Positions 44,996-55,298 of a stretch of DNA of 64,000 nt are shown here, one piece after another. The notes under the pieces are model-generated. The model made no database searches and had not been told where the DNA came from. It saw only the letters and a list, made by a program, of their open reading frames with translations. The stretch comes from Sinorhizobium psoraleae (GTDB lineage Bacteria; Pseudomonadota; Alphaproteobacteria; Rhizobiales; Rhizobiaceae): the NCBI RefSeq assembly GCF_013283645.1, contig NZ_JABEKV010000004.1, forward strand, positions 546,268-610,267, given 5' to 3'. A program made the translations under genes and the position numbers. Each line of letters starts with the position of its first letter. Position 1 is the first letter of the stretch.

Positions 44996-47900
44996 ATGCA
45001 GATCGAACGTCGTTTCACGAAGGCCGGGCAATCCGCCTATGCCGAGATCGATTTCCGCAAGGCGACGAGTGAGATCAAGAACCCGGATGGGTCGATCGTC
45101 TTCCGTCTTGAGAACATCGACGTTCCCGCGCAGTTCTCCCAGGTCGCCGCCGACATCCTGGCGCAGAAGTACTTCCGCAAGGCGGGCGTGCCGGTCAAGC
45201 TGAAGCGGGTCGAGGAAAACGACGTGCCTTCCTTCCTGTGGCGCTCGATGCCCGACACGGATGCGCTGAAGGCGCTGCCGAAGGATGAGCAGTACGGCTC
45301 CGAAACCGATGCGCGCCAGGTTTTCGATCGCCTGGCCGGCACCTGGACCTATTGGGGCTGGAAGGGCGGCTATTTCGACACGGAAGAGGACGCAGCCGCT
45401 TTCCGCGACGAGCTTGCCTATATGCTCGCCACCCAGCGTGTCGCACCGAACTCGCCGCAATGGTTCAACACCGGCCTGCACTGGGCCTATGGCATCGACG
45501 GCCCCGGTCAGGGCCACTTCTATGTTGATCCCTTCACCGGCAAGCTGACGAAGTCGAAATCCGCTTACGAGCATCCGCAGCCGCATGCCTGCTTCATCCA
45601 GTCCGTTGCCGACGACCTCGTCAACGAGGGCGGCATCATGGATCTCTGGGTGCGTGAGGCGCGCCTCTTCAAATACGGCTCCGGCACCGGCTCCAACTTC
45701 TCGCATCTGCGCGGTGAAGGTGAAAGGCTTTCGGGCGGCGGCAAGTCCTCCGGCCTCATGAGCTTCCTGAAGATCGGCGATCGTGCGGCTGGCGCCATCA
45801 AGTCGGGCGGTACGACGCGGCGCGCCGCCAAGATGGTCGTCGTCGACATCGACCATCCGGATATCGAGGAATATATCAACTGGAAGGTCAAGGAAGAGCA
45901 GAAGGTCGCTGCTCTCGTCACCGGCTCCAAGATCGTCGCTAAGCATCTGAAGGCGATCATGAAGGCTTGCGTCAACTGCGACGGCAGCGACGACGCCTGC
46001 TTCGATCCTAAGCAGAACCCCGCGCTGAAGCGCGAGATCCGCGCCGCCAAGCAGGCGCTGGTTCCGGAAAACTACGTCAAGCGCGTCATCCAGTTCGCGC
46101 GTCAGGGCTACAAGGACATCGAGTTCAAGACCTATGACACGGACTGGGATTCGGAGGCCTATCTGACCGTCTCCGGCCAGAACTCGAACAACTCCGTCTC
46201 GATCAAGGACGACTTCCTGCGCGCCGTCGAGGCCGATGGCGAATGGAATCTCACCGCCCGCAAGGACGGCCGCGTGCTGAAGACGCTGAAGGCCCGTGAC
46301 CTCTGGGAATCGATCTCCTACGCCGCCTGGGCGTCGGCCGATCCGGGCCTGCACTTCAATACGACGATGAACGACTGGCACACCTGCGCGGCCGCCGGCC
46401 CGATCCGCGCCTCGAACCCGTGCTCGGAATACATGTTCCTTGACGACACGGCCTGCAACCTCGCCTCGCTGAACCTGATGCAGTTCAAGGACGCCGCCAC
46501 CAAGCGGATCAACATCGGCGATTACGAACATGCCGTCCGCCTCTGGACGATCGTGCTCGAAGTCTCGGTGATGATGGCGCAGTTCCCGTCCCGCGAGATC
46601 GCCGAACTCTCCTACGAATACCGCACGCTCGGCCTCGGCTACGCCAATATCGGCGGTCTCCTGATGTCATCAGGCATTCCCTATGACTCGGCTGAAGGCC
46701 GCGCCATCGCCGGCGCGCTGACCGCGATCATGACCGGCATCGCCTATGCCACTTCGGCCGAGATCTCCGCCAAGCTCGGCCCCTTCCCGGGCTTTGCGCC
46801 GAACCGCGACAACATGCTGCGCGTCATGCGCAATCACCGCCGCGCGGCCCATGGCGAGACCAAGGGTTATGAGAGCCTGTCGGTCAATCCGGTCGCGCTC
46901 GTCCACAGTGATTGCCCTGACCAGGAACTGATCGCACACGCCAAGAGCGCCTGGGACAAGGCCGTCGAGCTCGGCGAGAAGCACGGCTACCGCAATGCCC
47001 AGGCAACCGTGATCGCGCCGACCGGTACGATCGGCCTCGTCATGGATTGTGACACCACCGGCATCGAGCCCGATTTCGCCTTGGTCAAGTTCAAGAAGCT
47101 CGCCGGCGGCGGCTACTTCAAGATCATCAACCGCGCCGTGCCGGAAGCGCTGCGCACGCTCGGCTACTCGGAAAGCCAGATCGCCGAGATCGAGGCTTAT
47201 GCCGTCGGTCATGGCAACCTCAACCAGGCGCCGGCAATCAACCCGACGACGCTCAAGGCCAAGGGCTTCACCGATGAAAAAATCGAGGCCGTCAACGCTG
47301 CGCTGAAGGCCGCCTTCGACATCAAGTTCGTCTTCAACCAGTGGACGCTCGGCGCCGATTTCCTCAAGGGCACGCTGAAGGTCACCGATGAGCAGCTTGC
47401 CTCGATCGACTTCAACCTGCTCGAGCACCTGGGTTTCTCCAGGAAGGATATCGAAGCCGCCAATATCCATGTCTGCGGCGCGATGACACTGGAAGGCGCG
47501 CCGTTCCTCAAGGCCGAGCACCTGCCGGTGTTCGATTGCGCCAACCCGTGCGGCAAGATCGGCAAGCGCTATCTTTCGGTCGAAAGCCATATCCGCATGA
47601 TGGCGGCTGCCCAGCCCTTTATCTCGGGTGCGATCTCCAAGACGATCAACATGCCGAACGAAGCGACCGTCGAGGATTGCAAGAACGCGTACATGCTCTC
47701 CTGGAAGCTCGCGCTGAAGGCGAACGCGCTTTATCGCGACGGTTCCAAGCTGTCGCAGCCGCTGAACGCCTCGCTGATCGAGGACGACGAGGAAGAGGAA
47801 GCGATCGAAGAACTGATGCAGGCGCCGGCCGCTGCCCAGGCAGTCGCCGTCACCGAGAAAATCGTCGAGCGCGTCATCGAGAAGGTCATCCGCGCCCGTG

Positions 47901-48793
47901 AAAAACTGCCGAACCGCCGCCAGGGCTATACTCAGAAGGCGATCGTCGGTGGCCACAAGGTCTATCTGCGCACCGGCGAATTCGGCGACGGCCGCCTGGG
48001 CGAGATCTTCATCGACATGCATAAGGAAGGTGCCGCCTTCCGCGCGATGATGAACAACTTCGCGATCGCCATCTCGCTCGGCCTGCAGTATGGCGTACCG
48101 CTCGAAGAATATGTGGAGGCCTTCACCTTCACCAAGTTCGAGCCGGCCGGCATGGTTCAGGGCAATGACGCGATCAAGAACGCCACGTCGATCCTCGACT
48201 ACGTGTTCCGCGAACTCGCCGTCTCCTATCTCGGCCGCCACGACCTCGCCCACGTCGACACGTCCGACTTCAGCAACACCGCACTCGGCCGTGGCATTCA
48301 GGAAGGCAAGACCAACCTCGTCTCGACCGGCTGGACCCGCGGCTACAAGCCGACCATCGTCGGCGGCACGGCCGATCGCCAGCTCTCCGAGCCGAAGGGT
48401 GCCTCGACCGCTGCACCGGCTCGCGCCTCCGGCGGCGCCACGGTCACCTCGATCGCCGGCAACGCCGCCCGCAAGCTGGAACCGGCGGTAGCGGCCGCTA
48501 CATCGGAAGTCCTGGCCTTCAAGCGCGACTATGAAGAGCGCGCCGCCGAACTCGCCGAGGAGATCGCTGAAGAAGTCGTACAGGAGGTAACCGCCCTCTT
48601 CTCCGACAAGGCAGCCGCCGAAGCCGCTTCCGCCAAGTCCGACGCGAAAAAGGTCGAAGCCGAACGCCGCGCCCGCTCGATCATGCAAGGTTACACCGGA
48701 AACATGTGCTCCGAATGCCAGAACTTCACGATGGTCCGTAACGGCACCTGCGAGAAGTGCGACACATGCGGTGCAACGAGCGGGTGCAGCTGA
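44996..48793 (+). CDS. nrdJ: vitamin B12-dependent (class II) ribonucleotide reductase NrdJ
   Basis: 1265 residues from [20 protein letters not shown] with AAAGGACACGGGAC upstream; an ATG ten codons earlier is less suited. It reduces ribonucleotides to deoxyribonucleotides with adenosylcobalamin in place of the oxygen-made tyrosyl radical. Features: [50 protein letters not shown] with an active-site Cys, and a Cys-rich end [20 protein letters not shown] plus GCS (redox or zinc tail). An Ala/Glu-rich insertion precedes the tail. It is the last core gene before the accessory region. Confidence 0.97.
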   Translation: MQIERRFTKAGQSAYAEIDFRKATSEIKNPDGSIVFRLENIDVPAQFSQVAADILAQKYFRKAGVPVKLKRVEENDVPSFLWRSMPDTDALKALPKDEQYGSETDARQVFDRLAGTWTYWGWKGGYFDTEEDAAAFRDELAYMLATQRVAPNSPQWFNTGLHWAYGIDGPGQGHFYVDPFTGKLTKSKSAYEHPQPHACFIQSVADDLVNEGGIMDLWVREARLFKYGSGTGSNFSHLRGEGERLSGGGKSSGLMSFLKIGDRAAGAIKSGGTTRRAAKMVVVDIDHPDIEEYINWKVKEEQKVAALVTGSKIVAKHLKAIMKACVNCDGSDDACFDPKQNPALKREIRAAKQALVPENYVKRVIQFARQGYKDIEFKTYDTDWDSEAYLTVSGQNSNNSVSIKDDFLRAVEADGEWNLTARKDGRVLKTLKARDLWESISYAAWASADPGLHFNTTMNDWHTCAAAGPIRASNPCSEYMFLDDTACNLASLNLMQFKDAATKRINIGDYEHAVRLWTIVLEVSVMMAQFPSREIAELSYEYRTLGLGYANIGGLLMSSGIPYDSAEGRAIAGALTAIMTGIAYATSAEISAKLGPFPGFAPNRDNMLRVMRNHRRAAHGETKGYESLSVNPVALVHSDCPDQELIAHAKSAWDKAVELGEKHGYRNAQATVIAPTGTIGLVMDCDTTGIEPDFALVKFKKLAGGGYFKIINRAVPEALRTLGYSESQIAEIEAYAVGHGNLNQAPAINPTTLKAKGFTDEKIEAVNAALKAAFDIKFVFNQWTLGADFLKGTLKVTDEQLASIDFNLLEHLGFSRKDIEAANIHVCGAMTLEGAPFLKAEHLPVFDCANPCGKIGKRYLSVESHIRMMAAAQPFISGAISKTINMPNEATVEDCKNAYMLSWKLALKANALYRDGSKLSQPLNASLIEDDEEEEAIEELMQAPAAAQAVAVTEKIVERVIEKVIRAREKLPNRRQGYTQKAIVGGHKVYLRTGEFGDGRLGEIFIDMHKEGAAFRAMMNNFAIAISLGLQYGVPLEEYVEAFTFTKFEPAGMVQGNDAIKNATSILDYVFRELAVSYLGRHDLAHVDTSDFSNTALGRGIQEGKTNLVSTGWTRGYKPTIVGGTADRQLSEPKGASTAAPARASGGATVTSIAGNAARKLEPAVAAATSEVLAFKRDYEERAAELAEEIAEEVVQEVTALFSDKAAAEAASAKSDAKKVEAERRARSIMQGYTGNMCSECQNFTMVRNGTCEKCDTCGATSGCS

Positions 48794-49177
48794 GGCGAGT
48801 AGCGCCTCTGTCGCGTCCATCGAATAGCTGCCCACGGGCACGTTTGGTTGGACGAACCCAAACAATCGCTCCCTAGAGCACTCCGGGCAGGAAACTGCCC
48901 GGAAAGTTCTTGAGGAACAAATCGGCAACTGTTCCCGTCGCCCACGACGGCGAGTGTCATGAAGGAGAGCGAGATTATCGCGGCGGATTAGCTGGCGAGA
49001 CCTGAAATACAAAAGCCGAACCCCTGCCAGGATTCGGCTTTTGATCCACGAACAAGCACTGAAGCCCTCGTGGGGCGAAGAAGAGAAGCTCTCCACCTTG
49101 TAGCAAGGTCATTATATGGAGAGTCGGATCTAAAAGTCGAGTTGGGCTTCGGAAGTTATCAACGAAAAGGATGAGCG
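48794..49177. other. gap at core/accessory junction with hairpins
   Basis: Contains GAGGCG/CGCCTC right after nrdJ, CCGGGCAG-GAAA-CTGCCCGG (48883-48902, GNRA loop), AAAAGCCGAA/TTCGGCTTTT (49011-49042, terminator) and CCTTG-TAG-CAAGG (about 49095-49107) nested inside CTCTCCA/TGGAGAG. No gene, tRNA end or att repeat was recognised. Confidence 0.6.
49011..49042. terminator. rho-independent terminator after nrdJ
   Basis: AAAAGCCGAA (49011-49020) / TTCGGCTTTT (49033-49042), 12-nt loop, A and T runs on the two sides. Confidence 0.7.
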
Positions 49178-49840
49178 ATGTCTCAGACTCCGACGATTGG
49201 CTTCTCAGCCTTCCTGAAAATCATCAACTCCAACCCGAAGCCTCAGAAGCGCATCGTTCGTGAACGTCATGTTCCGAGCGAGGGCGGCTATGATTATCAC
49301 AAGAGCCTGAGGCAACGTATTCGTCAAATCGCGTTTGATGGGATCTCACCGACGGCGTCGCTGGCCTCCACCATACAAATCAAAAAAACTTCCGAACGCG
49401 AGTCGGCGAGGCGCGGTCTGCTGCGCTTCTTCCAATGGCGTGACGCTAATCCTGGACCCCTTAGTGCATGTGATGGGTTGATCTACCCAAGCCCCAAAGG
49501 CTTGTTCAAGGTCAGCTTTACTCCGGACTTTTTACTGGAAATCAATGGCCGTCGCACTGCAGTACATGTCTGGAACACGAAACATCCGCTCACTGCGACA
49601 CTCGTACTCGCTGCTCTGTCCACTGTCGCGTTGCGCTACCCGATTGAAACTCGCCCCGATGATTTCGCTGTTTTGTCCCTGCAAGGCGGTTCTATCTATC
49701 GTTGGTCAAATGCCGACAAGGCTACTGCTGCCTTGGGCGAAAAGTTGCTTGAGCTTATTGACAGGCAATGCGAACTCGCTCGTTTCGAGCTCGGCCTTCC
49801 GGCCAGCACAGGAACCGAGCCACCGAGACCTCGTCCGTAG
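49178..49840 (+). CDS. unrecognised protein, 220 aa
   Basis: ATG follows AAAAGG at good spacing. No signal peptide or membrane helix. A basic N-terminal third (NPKPQKRIVRERHVPSEGG) leads to a domain with FTPDFLLEINGRRTAVHVWN then TKHPL. The spacing of Pro-Asp, Glu and Asn-Thr-Lys is reminiscent of a PD-(D/E)xK nuclease core, but the acidic residue of the second motif is missing, so this is only a loose resemblance. Alone between terminators in the accessory region. Confidence 0.65.
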   Translation: MSQTPTIGFSAFLKIINSNPKPQKRIVRERHVPSEGGYDYHKSLRQRIRQIAFDGISPTASLASTIQIKKTSERESARRGLLRFFQWRDANPGPLSACDGLIYPSPKGLFKVSFTPDFLLEINGRRTAVHVWNTKHPLTATLVLAALSTVALRYPIETRPDDFAVLSLQGGSIYRWSNADKATAALGEKLLELIDRQCELARFELGLPASTGTEPPRPRP

Positions 49841-49856
49841 CCGACGATGATGTAAT

Positions 49857-49918
49857 AACGGAAGGTCACTTACCTCAAGAGGTGATCTTGAGGTGAGTGA
49901 CTGACCGGAACTTCCGTT
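49857..49918. terminator. long nested stem-loop after the 220-aa gene
   Basis: Inner arms CACTTACCTCAAGA (49867-49880) / TCTTGAGGTGAGTG (49886-49899) with one mismatch and a 5-nt loop; outer arms AACGGAAG (49857-49864) / CTTCCGTT (49911-49918), then TTTCGG. Probably a terminator, possibly a processed RNA. Confidence 0.6.
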
Positions 49919-50240
49919 TCGGTTTGGTCTCTCGTTCTAGCTCGGTAAGGCAATCTGCGTGACGTTTCGTGTGCTCTCCAGTTGCTCGGCCGCCCGCAAC
50001 TTTCGGCATCTCCCAGCCAGCGTATGCTTGCTCAACAGATATTCGGCGTTCACCGGGCGCTACGGTGGAAGGCGCAATACGGTCGCAGTGGACACTCGGT
50101 CACACTGTTCTGCTCAAACCTAGCCGTGACGGCGACTATTGCCGGGCATTTAACTGGCTCTGTTCCCCTCACCTTCTACACGCTATTCCTTCCTTTCCGG
50201 CCATCTAGGCTGCAAGGCGTAGCTGCACAAGAGGGAAGTC
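49919..50240. other. 322-bp gap, nothing recognised
   Basis: Between the long stem-loop and the frameshifted gene. Short frames only, no RNA or repeat that I can identify. Confidence 0.5.
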
Positions 50241-51330
50241 ATGGTGTCCAGAGAAGAGCTGTACGAGCTCGTATGGTCGAAGCCGATGTTGCGAGTTGCC
50301 GAAGACTTCAACGTCTCTAGCAGCTACATGGCACGCGTCTGTACCGCATTGAATGTGCCGAGGCCAGCACAGGGATACTGGGCAAAGCAAGCGGTTGGTA
50401 AAGCTCCGGCTAAGGAATCGCTTCCGGAGGCCCGCCCCGGTGATATCCTCTCATGGTGGCCTGGCGGAGAGTTACCGCGTGTCCACAAGCCACGTTATGA
50501 ATCAGTCCTTTTGGCACCGGTCAAGAGAGTCCGAATAGCGAAGGACGCGGTCCATCCCCTTCTTCGGGGAGCCAGACAGCATTTCGAGGCCGGGCGCCCA
50601 GTGAAAGACGGTGAATACCTCAAGCCTTACAAGAAGCTTATTTTAGACGTCCTCTCGTCCAACGACTGTCTGGACAAGGCGCTAGGCTTCGCCAATGACT
50701 TGTACAATGGTCTCGCGCTACGTCAACGGGGGCTACATTCGAGAGGCCGATTACATTCCGCCGCGAAGAAGTTGGCAACAAGATTACACGTGGACTTCCA
50801 CTCAGGACCGTTGCTCCGGTCGCTTAAAGCTTGTGGCCTACTGCCCCCACAGCAAAGTCGCGTGGATGCAAGAATGGAAGGAAGTTGCCAACGCGTCGCT
50901 GGAGAAGTCGCTTTCGAAAATCATCGCAGACATAGAGCACGCGGCTATCGCTCTTGTTTCAAAACTGGAAGAGGCGGATAGGCAGGCTGAAATCGAGCGG
51001 CAGAAGCGAGCGGCCGAGTGGGATCAATATCTTCGTCGCGAGAATGCCAAGAAAATCGAACAGTCCGTTAAGGAAAGCCGCGACGACCTTTCCCAAATAA
51101 TCCAGCGCTGGGCGCAGGCGGTAGCCGTCGAACAATTTTTCAAGGGTGTTGAAGAAAGAGCCACCTCCCTCACGGGAGAACGCCAGGAATATGCGCTTGA
51201 GCGTGTCCGCAAGGCTCGCGAATTCTTGGGAAGTTCCGATCCTCTCGACTTTTTCTTAGAATGGAAATCCCCCGTCGAGCGCTATGAGCCGAGATATCCG
51301 CGAAGTGGCGACGGAGAAACCAAAGATTAA
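50241..51330 (+). pseudogene. HTH-like/coiled-coil protein split by one extra G
   Basis: Two frames abut: 50241 onward, opening MVSREELYELVWSKPMLRVA with NVSSSYMARVCTALNVPRPA (helix-turn-helix-like) and QGYWAKQAVGK; then a second frame with a long charged helix (EIERQKRAAEWDQYLRRENA) ending at 51330. They join naturally in CGGGGGC at 50728-50732: with four G instead of five the reading is ALRQRGYIREADYI and the protein is about 362 residues. The span is 1090 nt, one more than a multiple of three. I recognise the architecture from unnamed bacterial proteins but not its function. Either a mutation, a sequencing error or a slippage site. Confidence 0.7.
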
Positions 51331-51894
51331 CGTGTCATGACGATGGCCGCCGCTGGGTGTAACAACAATGGCCGATGGTCCTGAGAGAGGTAGGCATCAC
51401 CGGACGTAGCGGATGGAGGCAGGCGACATCTGACCGTTCCTCGTCCCTCGTGCAGGCCGGATATCGCTAGCAGCCGTGTCCGGCAGGCAACTGCGTAACA
51501 ACTGCAATCGGACGAGCTTCATCTTCCATTCCAAGAGGCACCCGACAGGCTACGAGAAGCATAGGTGTAGATCCAAAACTATCCAATCGCCTTGAAGGGA
51601 GGGAGTCTGGTCAAACAGCGCCAGCTCCGGATTATGCCTGCCAAATGGACTGTGTGCGGTGTTATTTATGCAATGCTATCGTTCAATGAAACCAATTGAC
51701 TCGGTAGATTTCTAGATTAAGTTGTCTGCAGGGCAATAAATATAATTCGACTTTACGGAAGCCGCCGAGTTCAACTCGGCGCGGCATGCGTCGCATTACG
51801 GAATTCGTCATCATTGCTACTGAATTTGTTCCACAAGCATCTCGATGCTTGGGCTCGGATGGCTGTGCTCTTGAACGTGAGGGGCGTTCTGGTA
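51331..51894. other. 564-bp gap before the envelope module
   Basis: No gene recognised. The last 230 bp are AT-rich and contain a promoter-like CAATTGACT near 51695, upstream of the lipoprotein gene. Confidence 0.5.
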
Positions 51895-53211
51895 ATGCAT
51901 CTAACAGAGTTGAAAGTGACATCTGTAGCGCGTCTGTTTGGGATTTTCGCGATCTCGCTTTCAGGCCTGACCGGTTGCAGTCCTTCGGACCGCGACTTCG
52001 CGCTAAACGGCGCGGGCACCGATCTGATGAGTCCGAAGACGGTTGCCGCGACAGACGGAATAGACGCCTACTTTGGAGAAATCTGCAGGCAGGCCGATCT
52101 CCCGGTAAACGGGCCCCGGCCGCTTAGGTGCCAGACATCAGGATTTGACGAATATGCTTGGCATTCCGTTGCCAAAGCAGGCTTGAACGACATCGACCAT
52201 CGATGCGATTTGTACCTGGCCTGGCTAGAGAATAAACGAAACGAGAGGCCCTTTGTCGAGTCAACGCTGACATCCATTGGTGCAACGACTGCTGGTGTCC
52301 TGGGCATCGCCGCCCCTGGCAGTGACGCGCTCTCATACGTGGCTCTGGCGCTCGGCTTTGCCTCCCAGACTTACAGTGCTTTTTACACGCGTGCGCTCCT
52401 TGGTATCGAACCCTCGACGATTAAGTTAACTGTCGAGGGCAGAAGGCTCGCTTTCCGAGAGACTTTCCTGAACGCCCGATACCGAGAAAAGGCCGACGTC
52501 GTCTTCGTGCTTCGATCTTACTTGAAGCTTTGCACTCCTCAGACTATTACGATGGACGTGAACACATTCGCTCGCGCAGCGGTGACCGGTGAAACGCCTC
52601 CCCAGTTCACAAACCTTGCGCTCGAACGGCAAACGCTCGGAACTATTCGACCCGTAAGCGGCCCGGCCATCATAGAGCGACGACCCGCGCCCGTACCGTC
52701 GAAGCATGTCAGCGACGCATTTACGGGTCCCAACTACAATGACGCCCATTTAACGTCGTTGCGCCAAAAGCTTTGTGTTCGCCCCCCCGATCCCGACAAC
52801 AGCAAAACGATGACGGCCATAAAGATGTGGGAGGACGCTGCCCACGGCGCCAATCCCGATAGCCAATACAAGAATGGTCGTGTGGACGATCGCGAATGGA
52901 ATGGCGTTGGTCAACAGCGTGGGCTGCGAAACCTTGAGACCTGCGCCCCAAGGTTCCAGGACATCGGAGAGCGCTTTGTTTTGGAATCCCCCGGCAGAGA
53001 AGCTGCCCTTATCAAATCACTCAAGCATGTGCAGCTCCTGACGGAGGGGCAGTCCGTTGCCGAACCGCAGGTACGCCGTGCGATAGCGACGGCGCGGCAG
53101 AAATGCACATTACCTGCAGCGGTCGGTAAGCAAGAGAGTGATGTGACGATTGATCTCTACAATAAGGTACTTGAGTGGGCATCTAAGCCGGAGGGCTCGT
53201 CCTGTGTCTAA
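51895..53211 (+). CDS. large lipoprotein of unknown function
   Basis: 438 residues from MHLTELKVTSVARLFGIFAI, with lipobox Leu-Thr-Gly-Cys at 25-28, so lipid-anchored. The frame is open upstream to 51814, but that adds a non-signal N-terminus. The mature part contains several Cys pairs (FGEICRQADL, PLRCQTSGF, HRCDLYLAW) and one glycine/alanine-rich hydrophobic stretch (STLTSIGATTAGVLGIAAPG). No known domain recognised. The stop codon overlaps the GTG start of the next gene by 8 nt, so the two are made together. Confidence 0.8.
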   Translation: MHLTELKVTSVARLFGIFAISLSGLTGCSPSDRDFALNGAGTDLMSPKTVAATDGIDAYFGEICRQADLPVNGPRPLRCQTSGFDEYAWHSVAKAGLNDIDHRCDLYLAWLENKRNERPFVESTLTSIGATTAGVLGIAAPGSDALSYVALALGFASQTYSAFYTRALLGIEPSTIKLTVEGRRLAFRETFLNARYREKADVVFVLRSYLKLCTPQTITMDVNTFARAAVTGETPPQFTNLALERQTLGTIRPVSGPAIIERRPAPVPSKHVSDAFTGPNYNDAHLTSLRQKLCVRPPDPDNSKTMTAIKMWEDAAHGANPDSQYKNGRVDDREWNGVGQQRGLRNLETCAPRFQDIGERFVLESPGREAALIKSLKHVQLLTEGQSVAEPQVRRAIATARQKCTLPAAVGKQESDVTIDLYNKVLEWASKPEGSSCV

Positions 53212-55036
53212 AATAAAGATCATTGGACTGAATGATGCTATAGCGGTCGAGTTTCATAGGAGTTCGTCGGCCACATCACCTTTGGTCGAGCAATGTCCCC
53301 GAATACCTGTCGATGAATTGGTGGAAACGACTGGCAACACGGCTGATGCGTGGGCTGAAATTCGTTACCAGATCAATGCATTCGCCGCGCCGTTGATTGG
53401 CTGGATTGAGGCAAGGTTTCTTGGCGACGCTGTGGCAGATCCAACACAAGCTCTGCCAGTCGACGAAATGGAATTTGTGGCGGAATGCGTACGGTTCGAA
53501 GCGTCCTCGCAGGAAGACCGGACGATCGGTGCTGACTATCTTCTCGCGTGGGCGTGGCTGGAGACAGGCCTCTCGGATTTCGCTCCTCACCTTCACGACG
53601 TAGACGCCATTGGACCCTATCAAATTTCGGCACGAGAGTGGGCGGAATATCTGGCGGCGAACGTTATTCCAGATCCCGATCCTGACGGAAGGCTATCTGG
53701 ATACGCACAAATCGATTGCGCTGCGTGGATAGGCAAGCGCGATGTCGAGGACTTCATCAAGGAAATCGCGACTGAGCACTATGTGCCGAGTCTGCTGAAT
53801 GTCTTTCATTGCCGACTAATCGGTGTGAAGGCCGCCGTTCAAGTCCAGAAGATACAGTCCGCCAAAACGGCGAATCCAACGATGGACGCGGTTCTTTCAC
53901 CGCTTTATGACGCCCAGGCGCTTACAAACCTTTTAGCCGACCGCAAGAGATATCTCGGCAAGAACCCCGTTGGCGACTTCTCTGCCGTAGACGCCTTCGT
54001 GAATGTAACGTCTGCAGCGCTCACCGATGCCATGAAGAAGGCTTTCAGCCTTCTCAAGAAGCATGTGCCAGATTTCATTCCCGCAATCGATGACAAGAAA
54101 GTGTCCGCGGGTTGGATGGCAGCTGCGGAAAGAGAGCTAAAAACGTGGACTGACGGAAACCTGATTGAATCCAAAGACGAGGGTCGTGAACGCGTGAAAG
54201 AATACTTCACAGCCGCGAGCAACCCTCATTCCCCCGATGAAGCCTGGTGCGGCGCGTTCGCCGCATGGTGCCTCAAGCAAGCTGGCGAGGCAGCGACGTT
54301 AACGATCGTCGATGACCCTGAATGGGCGGCGAACTGGAAGAACTGGGGGGACCTCGAACTTCGGCAAAGGGACTGGTCTGGCATTCCATTCGGCGCTGTT
54401 GTGGTAATGGCACCCGCCGAGAACACAGACAGCAGTGGACACGTTGCTTTCTTTCGACAGACTGTTCCGTCCGGAAAGATCGAGCTGTTGGGTGGTAATC
54501 AATCAGACCGCGTCAAGACGATGGTGGTAGAGCGGAACAAGGTGGTGTCGATCCGATGGCTTAGTGCACTGGATGTTGCTCCAGACAGTACCGACACCGC
54601 CCCAATTGAGGGAGCGGATTTCAGAGCCTCGCTTCGGGATCGGATTATTCTTGCACGTACGCTCTATGGTGAAGCCCGGGGAGAAGACCCTCAGGGAAAA
54701 CGCGCGGTTGCTGCGGTTGTGATCAATAGAGCGAAGAGCAAGCGGTGGGAAGGAAGATCTATCGAAGCGATATGCCTTCAGCGGCTTCAGTTTTCCTGCT
54801 GGAATGCCAACGACCCCAACAGAAATATCATCAAGAACAAGCAGCCCGGTAAGGGCGATGGCATTTTCGATCAGTGCTATGCGATCGCCGAGCAGGCAGT
54901 ATTGGGCCAACTCCTGGACGAGACCGATGGAGCTACCCACTTTCATGCGGATACGATTCGACGATTTCCCTCATGGGCGGATCCTCAGAAGAGGACGGCC
55001 CATATCGGGCACCACATCTTTTACCGGGATGTCTAA
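53204..55036 (+). CDS. trimodular peptidoglycan hydrolase (SLT-like, TIGR02594-like, SleB-like)
   Basis: 610 residues from GTG 53204, with GGAGG nine bases upstream; an ATG at 53150 would overlap far more. Module 1 (about 100-170): AWAWLETGLSDF and DAIGPYQIS resemble a lysozyme-like transglycosylase. Module 2 (about 305-455): EAWCGAFAAWCLKQAG with Cys349, GHVAFF with His413 and LLGGNQSD match TIGR02594/NlpC-like amidases. Module 3 (about 480-610): ARTLYGEARGEDPQGKRAVA with Glu490 matches SleB-type hydrolases. No signal peptide or helix. Export must use another route, or the protein works like an endolysin. Confidence 0.82.
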   Translation: MSKIKIIGLNDAIAVEFHRSSSATSPLVEQCPRIPVDELVETTGNTADAWAEIRYQINAFAAPLIGWIEARFLGDAVADPTQALPVDEMEFVAECVRFEASSQEDRTIGADYLLAWAWLETGLSDFAPHLHDVDAIGPYQISAREWAEYLAANVIPDPDPDGRLSGYAQIDCAAWIGKRDVEDFIKEIATEHYVPSLLNVFHCRLIGVKAAVQVQKIQSAKTANPTMDAVLSPLYDAQALTNLLADRKRYLGKNPVGDFSAVDAFVNVTSAALTDAMKKAFSLLKKHVPDFIPAIDDKKVSAGWMAAAERELKTWTDGNLIESKDEGRERVKEYFTAASNPHSPDEAWCGAFAAWCLKQAGEAATLTIVDDPEWAANWKNWGDLELRQRDWSGIPFGAVVVMAPAENTDSSGHVAFFRQTVPSGKIELLGGNQSDRVKTMVVERNKVVSIRWLSALDVAPDSTDTAPIEGADFRASLRDRIILARTLYGEARGEDPQGKRAVAAVVINRAKSKRWEGRSIEAICLQRLQFSCWNANDPNRNIIKNKQPGKGDGIFDQCYAIAEQAVLGQLLDETDGATHFHADTIRRFPSWADPQKRTAHIGHHIFYRDV

Positions 55037-55298
55037 TGACCGCTCGTCAACCCCTTTTCGACTGGTCAGCACTCGGCCCCCCTGCCGCACTTCCCTGACC
55101 GCTTGAAGCAAACGGGCAGTGAGGCGATTGAGATCATTCTACGCGCCACAAAGCGGTTAAGCATGCTGCGTCACTGGACGGCGATAAAGCCGCACTCAAC
55201 AACGGTTTTGGATTTTCCAAGCCGGATGTCGTGAGAGGGTCATAAGGCTCTAAAAGAAGGAATTCCCGCTGCTCATCTAAACCACGAGGGAGGGTGTC
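55037..55298. other. 262-bp gap within the envelope module
   Basis: No gene seen. A strong site GAGGGAGGG lies just before the next ATG. Confidence 0.4.

Noticed and set aside
46670..49096. 808-residue minus frame opposite nrdJ
   Set aside because: Shadow of nrdJ, with an unlikely composition.
48794..49177. tRNA 3' end as island attachment site
   Set aside because: No tRNA-like fold or CCA-adjacent repeat seen at the core/accessory junction.
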